DNA of 64,000 bases, from positions 868,001 through 932,000 of the forward strand of contig MJGA01000011.1 of assembly GCA_001910725.1 (NCBI GenBank), given 5' to 3'. Shown one piece after another: positions 23,901 to 36,830 of the stretch. Within the stretch, counting starts at the first letter, position 1. Each line of letters opens with the position of its first letter. This stretch comes from Phanerodontia chrysosporium (lineage: Eukaryota > Basidiomycota > Agaricomycetes > Polyporales > Phanerochaetaceae). The notes below the pieces were generated by a model, which was not told the DNA's origin, made no database searches, and saw only the letters and a list, made by a program, of their open reading frames with translations. A program made the position numbers and the translations under genes.

Positions 23901-26900
23901 CAAAGAAGACTGCCAGGCACTTTCGCGGATCGTCCACGCGGCGTCGCTTGGAAACCCGTTCTCCGTCAGGAACATGCTCTCGACGCTGCAGCGGTCGCAC
24001 TTCATCCAGTACAACTGGGACAGGAACTACTGGGAGTATGACCTCGAAGCGATCGAAAGGAGCCTAGCACAGAAGAAGTCGGAGCTAAACCCGAATGACT
24101 TGTCGTTCCTTATCGCGCAGCTCCGCGAGCTCGACGAGGATGCGAAGAAGTATCTCATCTGGGCGTCGTTCTTTGGCTCTACGTGAGTATTCGCCAGTAC
24201 AGTTTGCCTTACAAGTGGCTGACATCAGGTGCAGCTTCAAAGTCACTGAGGTTGCGTTCATGATGGACTGGGACGACTCGAGTACCAGCAGCAGCGAGGA
24301 CGACACTGACGGTCTGACGAATGTCACGCGCGCTGTCTCGCAGATGGGCGCGAGCGAGGCCCCACAGAGCACAACGCGCGGCTCGATGCGCGGGCTGCAG
24401 CTCGCGATCCACGAGGGCTGGCTGGTGCAGCGCGCGCGGGACATGTGCAGCTTCGCGCACGACCGCTACCGCCAGGCGGCGCAGGCCGAGGCGCAGTCGC
24501 TGCCCGAGGGCTCGATCGCGAAGATGTCGTTCAGGATTATCATGATGATGATGCACGAGCCGATACCCGACATTTATCGCATCGCAGAGCATGCCAAGCA
24601 GTAGGGCCGGTTTTCTCGTCTGTGTGGACGGTTTCGCTGATGGAATTTGCTCTAGGTGTTTGCCGTTGCTGCGAGAACATCATCGGAGAGATGAGCTGTT
24701 GGACTTGTCGATTGATGCGGGCGACTCTGCAAGGGCCCGCGGTGCGCACGAGGTATGCACTTCTTTGCACGAGCCTCGAACACTGCTGACCGGGTCCATA
24801 CTATGCAGCTTGCGCTCCAGGCATACCTAAACGCAATCTCGCTACTCGACGACGATCCATGGCGGTCACATCCCGAACGCACGATGTCGCTGTACCTGAA
24901 GCTTGCGGAGCTCTCGACGTGGAAGGGCGACTACGCGAGCTCGGACTACTACATCTCGGAGTGCATGGCGCGTTCGGACGAGCCCGAGAACAAGGCGCAG
25001 ATCCTGCGTATCCGCTCGCGCAACTATTTCATGCGCGGGAACTACACCGGTGCGCTGCGCGACACGATCCAGGGCCTGCATCTCCTCGGCGTTGACGTGA
25101 ACCCGACGCCGACGCGCCGCGAGGCAGACCAGATGTTCGAAGACGTCAAGAACGAGATCCTCGCAGTCGGCTTCGAAGAGATCCTGGCGATACCCCGGGC
25201 ACGCGATGCGCGCACGGATTTGGCGATCGCATTGCTGAATGATGCGGGTGCGAACGCGTATTGGAGCGCGGGGGAGGGGTTTGCAGATGTTATCGGATTG
25301 ACGGTACGCGCCTCCTTCGACGCATACTGTAGCAGAGGACTAATATCTTCGTGAAGACTATCCGGCTTGCGTTGAGGTATGTCGAGCTCCCTTATGAGTA
25401 GTAGTTGGTATGCTGATGTGAACAACATGAGCAGGGCTGGGATGTGCCCAGGAACCGCACTCGGATTCTTCTGGGCTCTTGGTGGTAAGTCACTTTGTAG
25501 TAATGTCACACGAAACGGGCACTGAATATACTAATAGCTGCTGCAGAAAGAAGAGAGCTTTACCGTTTCTCCGCAGATCTCGGCAAGCTGGCTCTACGCC
25601 TTGCTGATCAGTATGGCTCTAGTCACGAGAAGTGGTACGTATTCTACGCCGTCGACTGAGGTCGGTGCTCAACGTTCTGCAGCCGGGCGTTGCTCCTCTT
25701 CTGTCCGCTCGTTTCTGGTTATGACAATGCTCACTTTAGAACTAACTTGCCTCGTCTCGAGCAAGCACTGAAGTTCGGCCAGAGCGCAGGAGATAGGCTC
25801 TACTGCAGTTTTTCAAGTCTCCACCTAGTTCAATGTCGCCTGTTCATCTGCGAGCATCGTGCGTATTCTTTCAGAATCTTTCGCAGATAATGACTAACGC
25901 AACTTAGTGAGCGAGCTGCTACCTGCCGCTGAAGAGGTGCGTTCCATGCTGGTTTCCATCATGCCAACCTGCTCAACGGCCCTGCAGAGCCTCAGTGACG
26001 TCACCCTCTGGTCCCAGAACAGCGATCTGATCGTCTTTTGCCAAGCACACCTGAACACAGTTCGTGCCTACGCTGGGCAGACATACGCTACCTCTGCCGA
26101 AACCATCTTTGACACCGACGAGTTCAACGAGCGGGAATTTCTGGAGCTAAGCAAGGAGCAGTCTGGCAATTATGACCTGACGATGAATTGGTATGTCGTG
26201 TCAGGATCACGTCGTGCATGGGTAACTAAAATCGTGAGCAGGTACAACTCGTTCAAGGTCGCGTCGCTATTCTGCCTTGGTTTCCACGAAGCTGCTGCAG
26301 AGCTAGGGTTTTCTGTCTATGCGACGCGTGACAGGCACCCAAAGTAAGTTGATGGTTCTGATCTAGAATCTTGAGCGCCGCTTATTCAGTCTATGTAGCC
26401 ATCGCCATTCACGCTACGGACTGTTTTTCCACAGCTTGGCGTTGATCTCTTGCATCCGCCAGGGCGAGCTCAATCCGGAGCGATATGTCCGTTATATGCG
26501 GCAGATCGAGGCCAACCAGAGTTACATCAGGAAGTGGTTATCTCCGAGCCCTGTGAACAACAGCACATGGGTCGCGCTTGTGGACGCGGAGATGGCCTCG
26601 CTTCTGAATAGCCCTGACGCATTCAAGCTCTATGACGTAGCCGTGAAATTGGCGGTCAACAACGACTGGCTTCTTGAGGAGGGCTGGGCCCTGTTCCTCC
26701 AAGGGAGCCATTTCATCCGCTGTGGAGTGGAGGGGCTTGGTGGAGAGTTACAGCGTCGCGGCATGTCCCGGCAATCGCAATGGGGAGCCAGGGGTATCGC
26801 GTACGTGCCTAGCTTTCCCCCTCCGCCTGCTACCTTCTCACCGCGCCGTGCTTGCAGCAATTACATGTCGTCGTTGCTCGATGACCGGACGCAGACCGCG

Positions 26901-29900
26901 TTGAAGCGCCACATCTTTTCAACTGATGCCGCCGTCCAGACGGACACGGTCATGATCAGCACCAGTCCGCCGCCCACGGACGATGACGATCTCTTCCCAC
27001 AAGCAGCGAAAGCAAGCCAGACAGACGAGGATGTGATCAACAAGTTGACTGCCGCAGACCTAGCGTCGATACTCAAATGGAGTCGGGAGATATCCAGGGA
27101 TATCAACCTGTCGTTGGCATTGCAACGACTCACAGAGATTGTCACAGGTAAAACGCCACCCGCATCGTTCTATTCGTCTGTCTAACCATCATGTGTAGAG
27201 AATTCCGGAAGCCAGAGTACCTGCGTCGTCATCGCACGAGAAGCAGGAGACTACACTGTCGCTACAAGTATGATACCCCCAGAATCATGCCAAGTGCATG
27301 AGTAAGTTTCATTTCTTTACATTCCGAACATCCCTTAACTGTCGTCATAGGAATCCTATACCCGTCCGAGCGATCCCAGACCCTTTGCAGAGGGCAGTCA
27401 TCCAACATGGTACGTCGTGACGTGGTCAGCTCATCTCCGCTCGCTAATTTGCGCGTGCTGCAGCGCTTAACACTAAGGCGAGAATCTACCTGGAAGATGT
27501 TGCAGCTGAGCCTCGGTTCTCATCGGAGGCCCGAGAGAGTCTGCATCGCTCCATCATCTGTCTCCCCATCTTCAGCAACCGAGGCCAGACATTCGGCGCC
27601 GTGTATCTCGCGTCGAAGTACGCGTTCTCCCCGAACACGGTAACCGTGCTTAGCTTGTTGTGCGAGCAAGCCAGCGTTGGTATCGCCAATGCGTTGCTCT
27701 TCCGATCGGTTCAAGCTGGTACTCGAGAGAACTTGAAGATGATAGCAGCACAGAAGGAAGCCCTGGAGGCTGCGCGGAAAAGCCGAGAAGACGCGTTGAA
27801 GGCGACCAAGGTATGTTGTACAGTTTGTCACCTGCCGGTCACACCTCAATGTTTCGTAGATCAAAAGCAACTTCCTAGCGTCCATGAGCCACGAGCTGCG
27901 CACTCCTTTCAGCTCGTTCTATGGATTGTTGGATATTTTGAGTGGGACCGAGCTCAACTCCGGACAGCGTGAAATTGGTGAGTATCACAAGGATGTGTTG
28001 AGACTGTCGAAGCTAATGCTATGGTAGTGACAACGGCGAAACAATCGTGCGAACTCTTGTTGAAGGTGAGGTTTCTGCGCTAAGTCGACGATGTCTCTCG
28101 CTCACATCTTGGTCAGATCATCGACTCTATCTTGGATTACAGCAAACTGGAAGCGTCCGCGTTGAAGCTGGAGTTCTCGCCTTTCCCTGTCGAAAACATT
28201 ATTGCAGACTGCATGGAGCTGCTGCTTCCCATGGCTGCGAAGAAGTTGGATCTCTCATTCGACATCGAACCAGATGTTCCATCTGTAAGTCCATTTACCT
28301 ATTTTGTCTTTTGCGCTGCTAACAGGATGCGCTCAGGGGTTACCGCCGATTATGCTCGGATCAGACAAGTCCTCATGAACCTCATCGGCAACGCGGTCAA
28401 GTTCACTGCCAGTGGATTCGTCAGAGTCACTTGTGGTGTCAATCGTGAAACAGCAGCAGCTCCCGGCGAGGTGAATTTGAAGTTCATGATCCAGTAAGTG
28501 ATGATCAGCATGCTCTCTCTACGAGTTGGGGCTCAAACGACGCATAGGGATACGGGCATAGGACTGAGTCCCAGGTATGTCGATGTGTGCCTTGAGTCAA
28601 CTTGTCGCTTATGTGACTACCAGCGATGTCGAACTGTTGTTTGTCCCTTTTCAACAAGCTGATAACTCGTCTACCCGCCGTTTCGGCGGTACCGGACTGG
28701 GATTGTCGATCTCACGACAGCTAGTGAAGCTCATGGGCGGTGCAATTGGCGTGCAGTCCGAGCTGGGGGTCGGATCTATGTTCTGGTTCACCATTCCCGT
28801 CAAGATCTGCGAATCTTCTGAGTCTCAAGAGGTCAGTCCTTCGCATGACGTCCTTGTTCTCTACTGAGCACATTGCGCTACAGGCCTTGGCGGAGATCAA
28901 TCGGCTGAAATCGCAACTCATGATCCCTTATCCAGCGCGGATCCTCATCGCGTCGCAATCACCAGCAACACAGTCCCTTCTGAGTACCATGCTTTCAGGC
29001 TTCTTCGTGAGCTCGGTGTCCTCTGTTGAAGACGCACAAAGCTTCCTCCGTGAAGCTTCCGCCGTCAACTCTCCTCTTGACTTCATCATCCTCGACGAAC
29101 AGTCGGAAACACGCGCAGACGAGCTTTGCCGATACCTTCATCAATTCCGGGGAGACCCCTTCCGTGATACAAAAATCGTCCATCTCTATACCCCCACTAC
29201 CGACTCCCTCACCGGCCACTCAGCCTCCTCGAGCGATATACCAGGCGTCATGCGAATGACAAAGCCGCCGCGGACGGCACGACTACTTCAGACCCTCACA
29301 ATTCTCAAGCACCCGAGCAGAAGCAGGTACTCAAGACCGGCGTCGCGGGCCAGGCGGACGAGCAGCAGGCGCTCGCAGCACGCACGCTGTACGGCAACGT
29401 CTTGATTGCTGAAGGTGTGTCCAGGTGGTTTCGCACTCGGTTCCTTGCTGACATGCTATGCAGACAATCCGGTCGCTCAGAAGCTGCTCATCAAGCAGCT
29501 GGAGAGATTCGGTCTCAACGTCATCGCGACCTCCAATGGCGAGGAAGCTATATCAGGTACGTATTTTGTGACCACGTCTGGCGTCAATTACTAAACGATC
29601 TTTTAGAATGGGAAACGCGAGGCCCGGGTTTCTTCAGTGTTGCGCTGTTCGATCATCGTCAGTCCTAGCAGATTTTGATATGGAAAGTCTACTCACGGAG
29701 TCTACAGATATGCCGATATGCGATGGCGTTGAAGCGTGCAAGCGAATACGAATCCTCGAGAACAAGCGTCGCGCCCAGATCCTGCTACCTAGTGAGTTCC
29801 TGCCTCTGAGGAACATCATGGCCCTAAGCTAACGGTGGTCTTAGTCGTTGCTCTGAGTGCGGACTGTCAAGAATCTACGAAACAACTTTGCCTGAGTGCG

Positions 29901-30358
29901 GGAATGAATTCCTTCCTCAGCAAACCGCTCAAGAGAAGTACGTCCATTTCCTGCTCACCTCATCAACTTGCATTTAACGCCAACGCTCCTTAGGTGATCT
30001 CATCCAACTATTGACCATGTTCGGGACACCCCATCCTTCCAGCCCCGGCAAGACCATATACCATCCTCGTAAATTTATCTCGTTATTTACGACCTGTTGC
30101 ACTACGCTGCACCTCGTCATCTTGCTTTCCTTTCACTGCGCCCCTCGCTTGTATACCGTCATACACACACCTATCGTCGCACCTCGCTCTGCTGTTGTTA
30201 TCTGTATCTTAGATGTGAACCCCATCCCTACGGAGAAATCTAGTGTACATCTGTTATTGTGGTTCGTGTTCTTAGCATACACCGCGATCCCCCTAGTCGT
30301 GTATCTCTTTGTATTATACTCACACATCTCGGACACTGTATTCTTTCCAACTGAGTGA
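20922..30358 (+). CDS. Very large hybrid histidine kinase, group X-like (kinase-like, AAA, GAF, HisKA, HATPase, receiver)
   Basis: Cytoplasmic two-component sensor kinase, probably feeding a Ypd1 phosphorelay for stress signalling. Over 2,000 residues in roughly 30 exons. Order: N-terminal Ser/Thr-kinase-like domain (20922-22380) with HRE in place of HRD and no DFG; ATPase domain with FGREREL, Walker A GPPGAGKSS (split by an intron near 23093) and [12 protein letters not shown]; long helical middle; GAF (near 27200-27740); H-box [13 protein letters not shown] (near 27880); HATPase motifs [19 protein letters not shown] and [10 protein letters not shown]; a degenerate receiver (FIILDEQSE); then a canonical receiver with AEDNPVAQ, FDHHMPICDG, ALSAD and SKPL. 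At 21323-21326 one C appears to be missing between DFFNIP and [14 protein letters not shown]. After the last receiver the frame stays open for about 110 hydrophobic residues to 30358. Confidence 0.88.
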
Positions 30359-30400
30359 TGGGTGATGAGCGGTGATCTTTGGAGTTTGGGTTAGTGCTTG

Positions 30401-32542
30401 CTACTGTGCATGCGATCGCGAAAGTTTTGTTCGTAGTCGTACGAGCAGCGGCCGATCCCCGACATAGCATGCCGACAGCGCAGCGCAGAGCGCGAGAACG
30501 CCAATCGAGAAGTAGCAAATCGCGGCCCAGCCTTGGCGGATGTGGTCGTACATCTACAAATGCATTCAGCACGATCCCTGGAAACGGACATGGAACGCGC
30601 TCACCTGACCGCCAATGACAGGGCCCACTGCGCAGAGTCTCAGCCTACAAAAACGAGACCGGAGAGCTGAACAGAGTACGTACGAGCAGAGCCGATGCCA
30701 AAGCTGAGGTTGAACGCGCCGTACACGTGCGCATCTGGTGCATGCATTCAGCAGGATTCTGGGAGCGCCAAGAAGAAGCGGACGTACACCCGACGCCCTC
30801 GTGCTGGCGCGCGACCGCCGCGAGCTCCGTCGTCAGCGGGGGCACGGCGGCCGCGAGGAAAAAGTCTTGCGTTAAGTGGCGTATGTCAGTGGAAACGCAG
30901 ATGCAGAAGACGCGGGGGGCAGGACGCACTCTCGAGGCAGAACATCGCGATGAAGAACGCGAGCGGGCCAGAGACGGCGAGCAGCCCGAACCACGGGAGC
31001 ACGAGCACGAGCGCCGCGCTCAGCGTCCACTCGGGCCCGCGCGCGTCCGTCGCCCAGCCCGCGAGCGGCGACGCTGCAACGCCTGTGTCAGCCTGCCGCG
31101 ACACACGCGATGTTTCGGGAAGGGGACGCACAGATGAGCGTCGGGATGACGCCCGCGAGGTAGATCAGCCCGACCTTGCTCGAGTCGAAGGCCCACTCGG
31201 CCTGCAGGTGCAGCGGGAGCGCGGGTTCCTGGCTCGCGTACGAAATGCTGTGCGGGATCGCGCCGTCAGCGGTTGGCCGCGCGGGACAGGAGCGCAGTGA
31301 GATGGTGATACGTGCCCGTAGATCGTGCTCCCGAGCATGACCGTCAGCGCGCGCTTCGACGTCGCGAGCTTGCGCACGACGCCGACGAGCGTGAGGCGCG
31401 GCACCGCCGCCGCGGGCTCCTGCGTGGCGGCCTGCTGCTGCTCGCCCGGGAGCTTCTCGTCCGTGCGCCGCTCGACAGGGCTCGCGTCGCCGGCGCCGCC
31501 GTCGAGCGCGCTCGACTCCTCGGTGTCGGCGGCGAGGTCGGCGGCAGGGTCGACGCCGTACCGGAGCGCGTCCTTGCGCTCGATGATGAGCAGCCGCCCG
31601 ACGAGGTCCACGGCGGTGACGATGATGGCGAGGATGCCCGGCCCGTGGAAGCCGAAGCGATGGTAGAGCAGGCCGCCCGCGAGCGGCCCGATGAGGCTCC
31701 TGCGTGGGTCGTCAGTGCGGGTTCTGAGGCGTGCTGAGGAGAATGGTACCCGAGGGAGAGGCCAGTCATGGCGATGCCGAGTTGTCCTTGGTGCCGGTCA
31801 ATGAGTGTATTGCATGAGAAAGTGGCTTTCAGACATACTTCCCACGATGGACTCCGAAGCAGTGTCACATCTGGAAGAATATTTTCGAATAAGTTGATTG
31901 TGGAAGGCGCTTTGCGATGACTCACAGCAAGGCTAGGCCTACGACCCATATAATCGAGGAGCTGATGCCCTGAATGATACGAGCGAGGACCATGACCCAG
32001 TATGTGGGAGCGAGCATGAGCATTATCTGTGATCCAATGAGTATGACCTGCCCTGAGACTAAAGGCCACGTTCGAGTGTTGTAACGCTCGGAAAACATGG
32101 CGATCGGAGGGGTCGCTGCAGATGGAGTCAGAATGCGTACATCCAGCACAAAACAGTAGCTCACAGAGCACTAGACCTGCAGACTGGCAAGAAGTTTAGT
32201 GGTAAAGTAATCGAATAGAAGGCAGATGGCACACATATCCGAAGAGAAGCCATCCCACGAGGCCTGAGACGTTGTTGTAGCCGAGACGCTGCAGCTGAAA
32301 GGGCAGCACGGGAATTACGATGGTATAGACGAGCAGATCTGTCATCACCCCTGTACATATGCCGTCAGGAGGATGTACTCTGCCATATATCTTCAAGTGT
32401 ATACCTAGCCCAACGACTTGGATGACTCGTAGTCAGGTTCGCTGAATCTCTGCTGCATTGTTGAGGACTCACTAAAGGTAACATACCAGACGGAGCTCCT
32501 CCAGCGGAGGCCCCAGGGCTGGCCAGGATGTGTGGCGGGCAT
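30401..32542 (-). CDS. Major facilitator superfamily transporter (DHA1-like)
   Basis: Plasma or vacuolar membrane proton antiporter of unknown substrate. The start at 32542 gives MPATHPGQPWGLRWRSSVWY; spliced TM1 reads TDLLVYTIVIPVLPFQLQRLGY. The TM2-TM3 loop FSERYNTRTWPLVSGQVILI corresponds to the family D-R-x-G-R-R motif region. YWVMVLARIIQGISSSIIWV follows, then a cytoplasmic loop with acidic and Ala-rich sequence, and the C-terminal six helices (LTLVGVVRKLATSKRALTVM, AGVAASPLAGWATDARGPEW, VGPVIGGQ, ICYFSIGVLALCAAL). Stop at 30401. It shares a 138-bp divergent promoter with the Fpg gene. Fragments similar to this gene recur at 36.6-36.8 and 41.4-41.9 kb. Confidence 0.85.
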
Positions 32543-32680
32543 CGTCGTTGTCACCGTGGCCGAAGAAAAGACGACGCTGACGCCACAAAGCGGCGGCGCC
32601 TCATCAGATTCCGTTGATCCGCATTGGCGCCCGAGCTCAACGCCGCGCGGCTTGCAGACTCCGTCAGCACGACACATACC
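32543..32680. promoter_or_regulatory. Divergent promoter between MFS transporter and Fpg
   Basis: Only 138 bp separate the two start codons, so control elements for both genes must overlap here or extend into the coding ends. No TATA box was seen. Confidence 0.5.
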
Positions 32681-34256
32681 ATGCCCGAACTTCCAGGTGA
32701 GAATCTTTGAGCACTATATGGGCGCAGGTTGCGGGCCTTGACGTCGTGCAGAAGTTGAAAGGGCCGCCGCGCTGCTCAGGACGATCGCCAAGGGCAAGCA
32801 GATTGCCAAGGTCGAGGCCGTAGAGGACACCATCGTGTTCTCAGGCACTACGCACACGGATTTCGTGGGTTATGCATCTCACACTGCGTTGTGACAGCTC
32901 TAAGTACCTTTTGCAGGAGAAAGAGCTCGTGGGACGAACAGTCAAGGATGTTGCTCGATACGGTTCGTTTGAACCACCCAGAATCGAGGCACAACGTTGA
33001 CATTGTCGACAGGCAAAGTCTTCTACATGGACTTGGACGGAGATGGAAAGATGCCTGTGCTGCACTTTGGCATGACAGGCATGCTCCAGGCTCGTCACTC
33101 GGCCGGTGAACCTAAATCGAGTCTGATACTTTGCGCTCACTGCAGGTCAAAGGCCAGCTGGCGACGTACTACAAGGAAATGCCGAGGAAGGCATCGACAG
33201 ACTGGCCTCCACGCTTCATGAAGGTAAATAACCCCTCTTTGATCCTCGCACTCGGCTCTAGCACTCGTCCTACAGTTCATTCTGCACATCCACGACCCCA
33301 GCAGCTCCACCACGACCGAAGTCGCCTTCCTCGACGCTCGGCGGCTCGGGCGCGTGCGCCTTGTTCGCTCGCCCCTCACCGAGCCGCCGATATCCGCGCT
33401 CGGCTTCGACCCGCTGCTGAGCATGCCGCTGCTCGCAGACTTCTGCGCGCAGGTCCTCCGGCGGACGTGCCCGATCAAGGCGCTCCTGCTCGACCAGTCC
33501 TTCAGCGCCGGCGTCGGGAACTGGGTCGCAGGTGCGCGTGGGCTTGTGCTAACGTGTGCCAGCGGAACGTGTCCTGATTGGTGGCCAGACGAGATCCTGT
33601 ACCACGCGCGCATACATCCCGAGCGCCGCTGCAACACGCTCGCCGAGGCGGAGCTCGCCGCGCTGCACACGCAGACGCACGAGGTGTGCCGGATCGCGGT
33701 GTCTGTGAACGCGGACGACTCCAAGTTTCCGGAGAATTGGCTGTTCAAACACCGCTGGGTGAGCCGTGTCGTGCGCTGGTCATCAGAAAGGGCCTGACGC
33801 CGACGTCCCACAGGGCAAAGGCAAGCAGAAGAGCACGCTGCTCCTGGTGCGTACCATTCCCACGACGTGCAACACGGCACTCACCCGTGCACCCGGACAG
33901 CCCTCCGGCGAGCCCGCGACGATCAAGTGGATCACCGTCGGCGGGCGCACGTCCGCATACGTTGTGGAGCTCCAGAAGCTCGGCGGCGCAGCGCCAGCAG
34001 ACAGCAGCAGCAGCAGCAGCGCCCCGACGCGGCCGAGACGCAAAGCCGCAGAGTCGCCTGCAGCGGAGAGCGCCGCGGAGAGCGAGCTGACGCCGCTCGA
34101 GGACGAGCCTGCGGAACCAAAGAGGCGCATGCGCAAACGGAAGGTATGACGGATGCTGCTATGTGCTGCTAGTGTGGGCGCTGAGTGTATATTCTCCAGA
34201 TCGCCACGGTTAAACCCGAGACGGACCGGCGGCGGACGCGGAGCAAGAAGGCATGA
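32681..34256 (+). CDS. Formamidopyrimidine-DNA glycosylase (Fpg/MutM, fungal zincless type)
   Basis: Bifunctional glycosylase/AP lyase of base excision repair removing oxidised purines. The start MPELP is split after five codons; splicing restores PELPEVERAAALLR, in which Pro2 and Glu3 are the catalytic N-terminus. Further marks are KVFYMDLDGD, VLHFGMTGML, FLDARRLGRVRLV, the helix-two-turn-helix region FSAGVGNWVADEILYHARIHP, and WITVGGRTSAYVVELQKL, which replaces the bacterial zinc finger as in plant and fungal homologues. A Ser/Glu-rich then Lys/Arg-rich tail (RRMRKRK, RSKKA) looks like a nuclear localisation and DNA-binding extension. Stop at 34256. Confidence 0.92.
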
Positions 34257-35373
34257 AATGCGGCGCGAGCATTCGTTTCTGCGTCCTGGTCTTTGGTTCT
34301 CAGGTTTATTACGTACTCTAAGTAAGGTTACTAGCACACTTGGCCGAGGAATAGAAGACGACACAACACGAAGGCCACATATGCACCTCTTGAGTATCTC
34401 GAGGGGCATCGCGTGTCACTGGCCTGCTGAGGCGCTCGAAGACTATGACGACTTTCTGGAGACTCTGTGATTCTTCGAAAGATGCTGGATATCATGGACT
34501 ACTTTGACCCGAATACTCAGTCCGACTCGGAGCATCCCAGAAATATCGATGCAAGTTGCAAGTTTCGTCCGAGGTACAATGGACACACAAGGTTATTATG
34601 TTCAATCTCTTCCATGATCAATATACTTCTTGCTCTTTTCGCTAGCAGGTACGAATCACATCGTCAGCTGGCAGTACGGACAGCCTTAGCCCGGCCAGGA
34701 TGTTCTTGTTCACGGAAACCGACACATTTCAGTGGTCTCGCTTCCTGACATGCCGGCACCACTTCCTCCCCATAAGCCACATCAACGGTCTGGTGACTTT
34801 CCATCGAGTGGGTGTTAGCACAGATTCACGTGGCTGGCGCGCCCTTAGATGGGGCACTGGGGCGGGAGGGTGCGTAAGGCGAGCACCGTTTGTGGCGCGT
34901 TGTTCGGCAGCTCATCGCGTTTATCATGAATCCAATGGTCAATAAATCACCCGTTGCTGATTGGCACCCGAACATGCGACTGCGCCACCCGCATGGGAGG
35001 TGCATTAATGCAGATCGTAGACCACCGAGCATCTCCAAGCATTCATCCCTTCCGCCTTTGTGCGGACGCCTTCAGAAAGAGAGGGAACGAGGCTACCATT
35101 TGGACAGGCGGAAGGGCTTCATCAGCGCGGCGCCGGTCCTGCAGTAATGCAAGCTGACGTTCACCGCGTCCGCCGCGACAGCTGGATTGACTGGCGATAT
35201 ATCGCGCATTGGGGGTGCCTATCAACCCAAGATGCCACAACGCGAGAGTCGGTAATGTGTGCCGCAACAGTGCCAGATCCGTCGATGCGCAGTTGCGGGC
35301 GTGTGTATATATACAGGCCCTCCCGAGGCCAAGTGCTCACCGCGAAAGAGCTCTCTCACAGCGTCAACCCCCT
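34257..35373. other. Intergenic between Fpg and methyltransferase copy 1
   Basis: No convincing gene in 1.1 kb. The last 250 bp resemble the sequence in front of methyltransferase copy 2 (41.95-42.21 kb), including a GTCGATGCGCAG box and a TATATATA box at 35306-35313, about 60 bp upstream of the ATG. Confidence 0.5.
35306..35313 (+). promoter_or_regulatory. TATA box of methyltransferase copy 1
   Basis: TATATATA about 60 bp before the start at 35374. The same box, preceded by GATGCGCAG, occurs before copy 2 at 42141, so the promoter was duplicated with the gene. Confidence 0.6.
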
Positions 35374-36466
35374 GATGGCATCATCGGAGACGGTCGTGGC
35401 GGCGCCCGGCGGAATGGTGTCCAACAGCGACAACACAGACCTCGACGAGCAATTCTACGACCCCGCCGAGGCCGCATGGGTCTCCGATATCACAAACATC
35501 ACCGACCCAGCTGAGCTGAAGAGGCACCTCCTCCAGATCCAGCGCGAGGTCTATGCGGTGAGCTCCCTCGCCTCTGCCTCTGGACCGTCGCAGAAACAGA
35601 TGTGAAACACAAATTTCTGGGCACACTAGATCCACCCGTACCCCTGCATCCGGCTCTTCAAGTTTGCAAAGTGAGTTCTTCATCGCAAAGCAACCATCGT
35701 GCACTTGCTTAATTGCGGGCGTCTGCCACCCCCAGGCAGAACATCGCCCACTTCCCAATCTATGGCGACCTCCTGCGGTTGCCCAGGGACCGTCCAGACG
35801 CCCTCTTCCTGGAGTTAGCCTGCGGCGTCGGAAACGACACCAGGAAGGCCGTCTTCGACGGTTTCCCGGCCGACCGCATCGTCGCGACAGACATCCACCC
35901 CGGTGAGTCGCAGCTGCGCGCCCGCGTCGCCATCCCCGGGCTCCGCCGCTGACCCGCTGCCGCGCAGACTTCTGGGAGATCGGGCACCGCGTGTTCCTCG
36001 ACACGCCCGCGTCGTTCCCGTCAAGTTCGTCGCGGGCGACGTCTTCGACGACGCCTTCCTGCCAGCCGCGCCCGGCGCGGGCGGCGCGCCGCCCGACCTC
36101 GCGTCCCTGCGCACCCTCGCGCCGCTCCGCGGGCGCGTCGGCGCGATCTACGCGTCGCTGTTCTTCCACCTCTTCGACGAGGCGCAGCAGGCGGACCTCG
36201 CGCGGCGCCTCGCGGCGCTGCTCTCTCCCGCGCCGGGCTCCTTCGTCTTTGGCGTGCATGTCGCCCGCCCCGAGAGCGGGCCGTTCGTCGACGCGGGCGG
36301 CGTGCGCATGTTCTGCCACAGCCCCGAGAGCTGGACAGAGCTCTGGGAGGGGATCTTCGGCAAGGGCGCCGTCGAGGTGTGGGCGATGCTGAGGGAGGTG
36401 GACCGCCGTGATATGCCCGAGGGTGTGAAGGCGTATGTCATGGTGTGGTCTGTAAAGCGGATCTGA
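35374..36466 (+). CDS. SAM-dependent methyltransferase, copy 1 (frame broken)
   Basis: Class I methyltransferase of a family common in basidiomycetes, often near secondary-metabolism genes; substrate unknown. N-terminal acidic region, then RHLLQIQREVYA|IHPYPCIRLFKF, the SAM-binding strand LFLELACGVGNDTRKAVFDG, acidic ATDIHP at the end of strand 2, FWEIGHRVFLDTP, FVAGDVFDDAFL, YASLFFHLFDEAQQ, FVFGVHVARPESG and MFCHSPESW. Three introns match those of copy 2. At 36017-36019 this copy has CCC where copy 2 has CCCC, which shifts the frame between FLDTPASFP and VKFVAGDVF. It ends SVKRI at 36466. Either inactive or an assembly error. Confidence 0.8.
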
Positions 36467-36533
36467 GCGCGTCCTCTTTGCCTACGTGAAGCCGTGCCAC
36501 CCACTCGTGTACTTACAATGCCGAGGCCAGTAG

Positions 36534-36612
36534 ATAGTACGCACATACTGCATAGAATCCACACGAAGAACTTGGTGGTACCTCGAGATCTATCTTGACG
36601 TTCAGCGACATA
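36534..36612 (-). pseudogene. Relic of the DUF6533-type membrane protein gene
   Basis: About 80 bp align with 44816-44896 inside the intact DUF6533-type gene, sharing ATCCACACG, GAACTTGGTGGTAC and TTGACGTTCAGCGA with the same order and orientation. It corresponds to the VDL/TTKFPVWMLCIV region. Nothing of the rest of that gene remains, so it is a deletion remnant at the end of duplication copy 1. Confidence 0.7.
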
Positions 36613-36614
36613 TT

Positions 36615-36830
36615 ACAAAACTAGTAGGCTGTGCAGCTGTACAGGATACGTACGAACAGACCTAATGCCGAAATTGAGGCACACTCCTGAGGCACGTTTT
36701 GTGCATGTATACAGTGTCACGCGCTCTGCATCGGCGAAAGCGGCCGTACATCCCACGCACGTGTGATGATCTCAGCTTCCACGAGTCGGGCCCGTCGTCC
36801 AGCCCGCACGCAGTTGTGAAGCGATTTGCG
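36615..36830 (-). pseudogene. Relic of the MFS transporter gene, 3' part
   Basis: Starting a few bases after the DUF6533 relic, this stretch follows 30643-31065 of the MFS gene: ACGTACGAACAGACCTAATG against ACGTACGAGCAGAGCCGATG, then TGAGG...GTGCATG, and TCGGGCCCGTCGTCCAGCCCG against the transporter's GGGCCC...CAGCCCG region. Frames are lost. It marks the left end of duplication copy 2. Confidence 0.6.
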
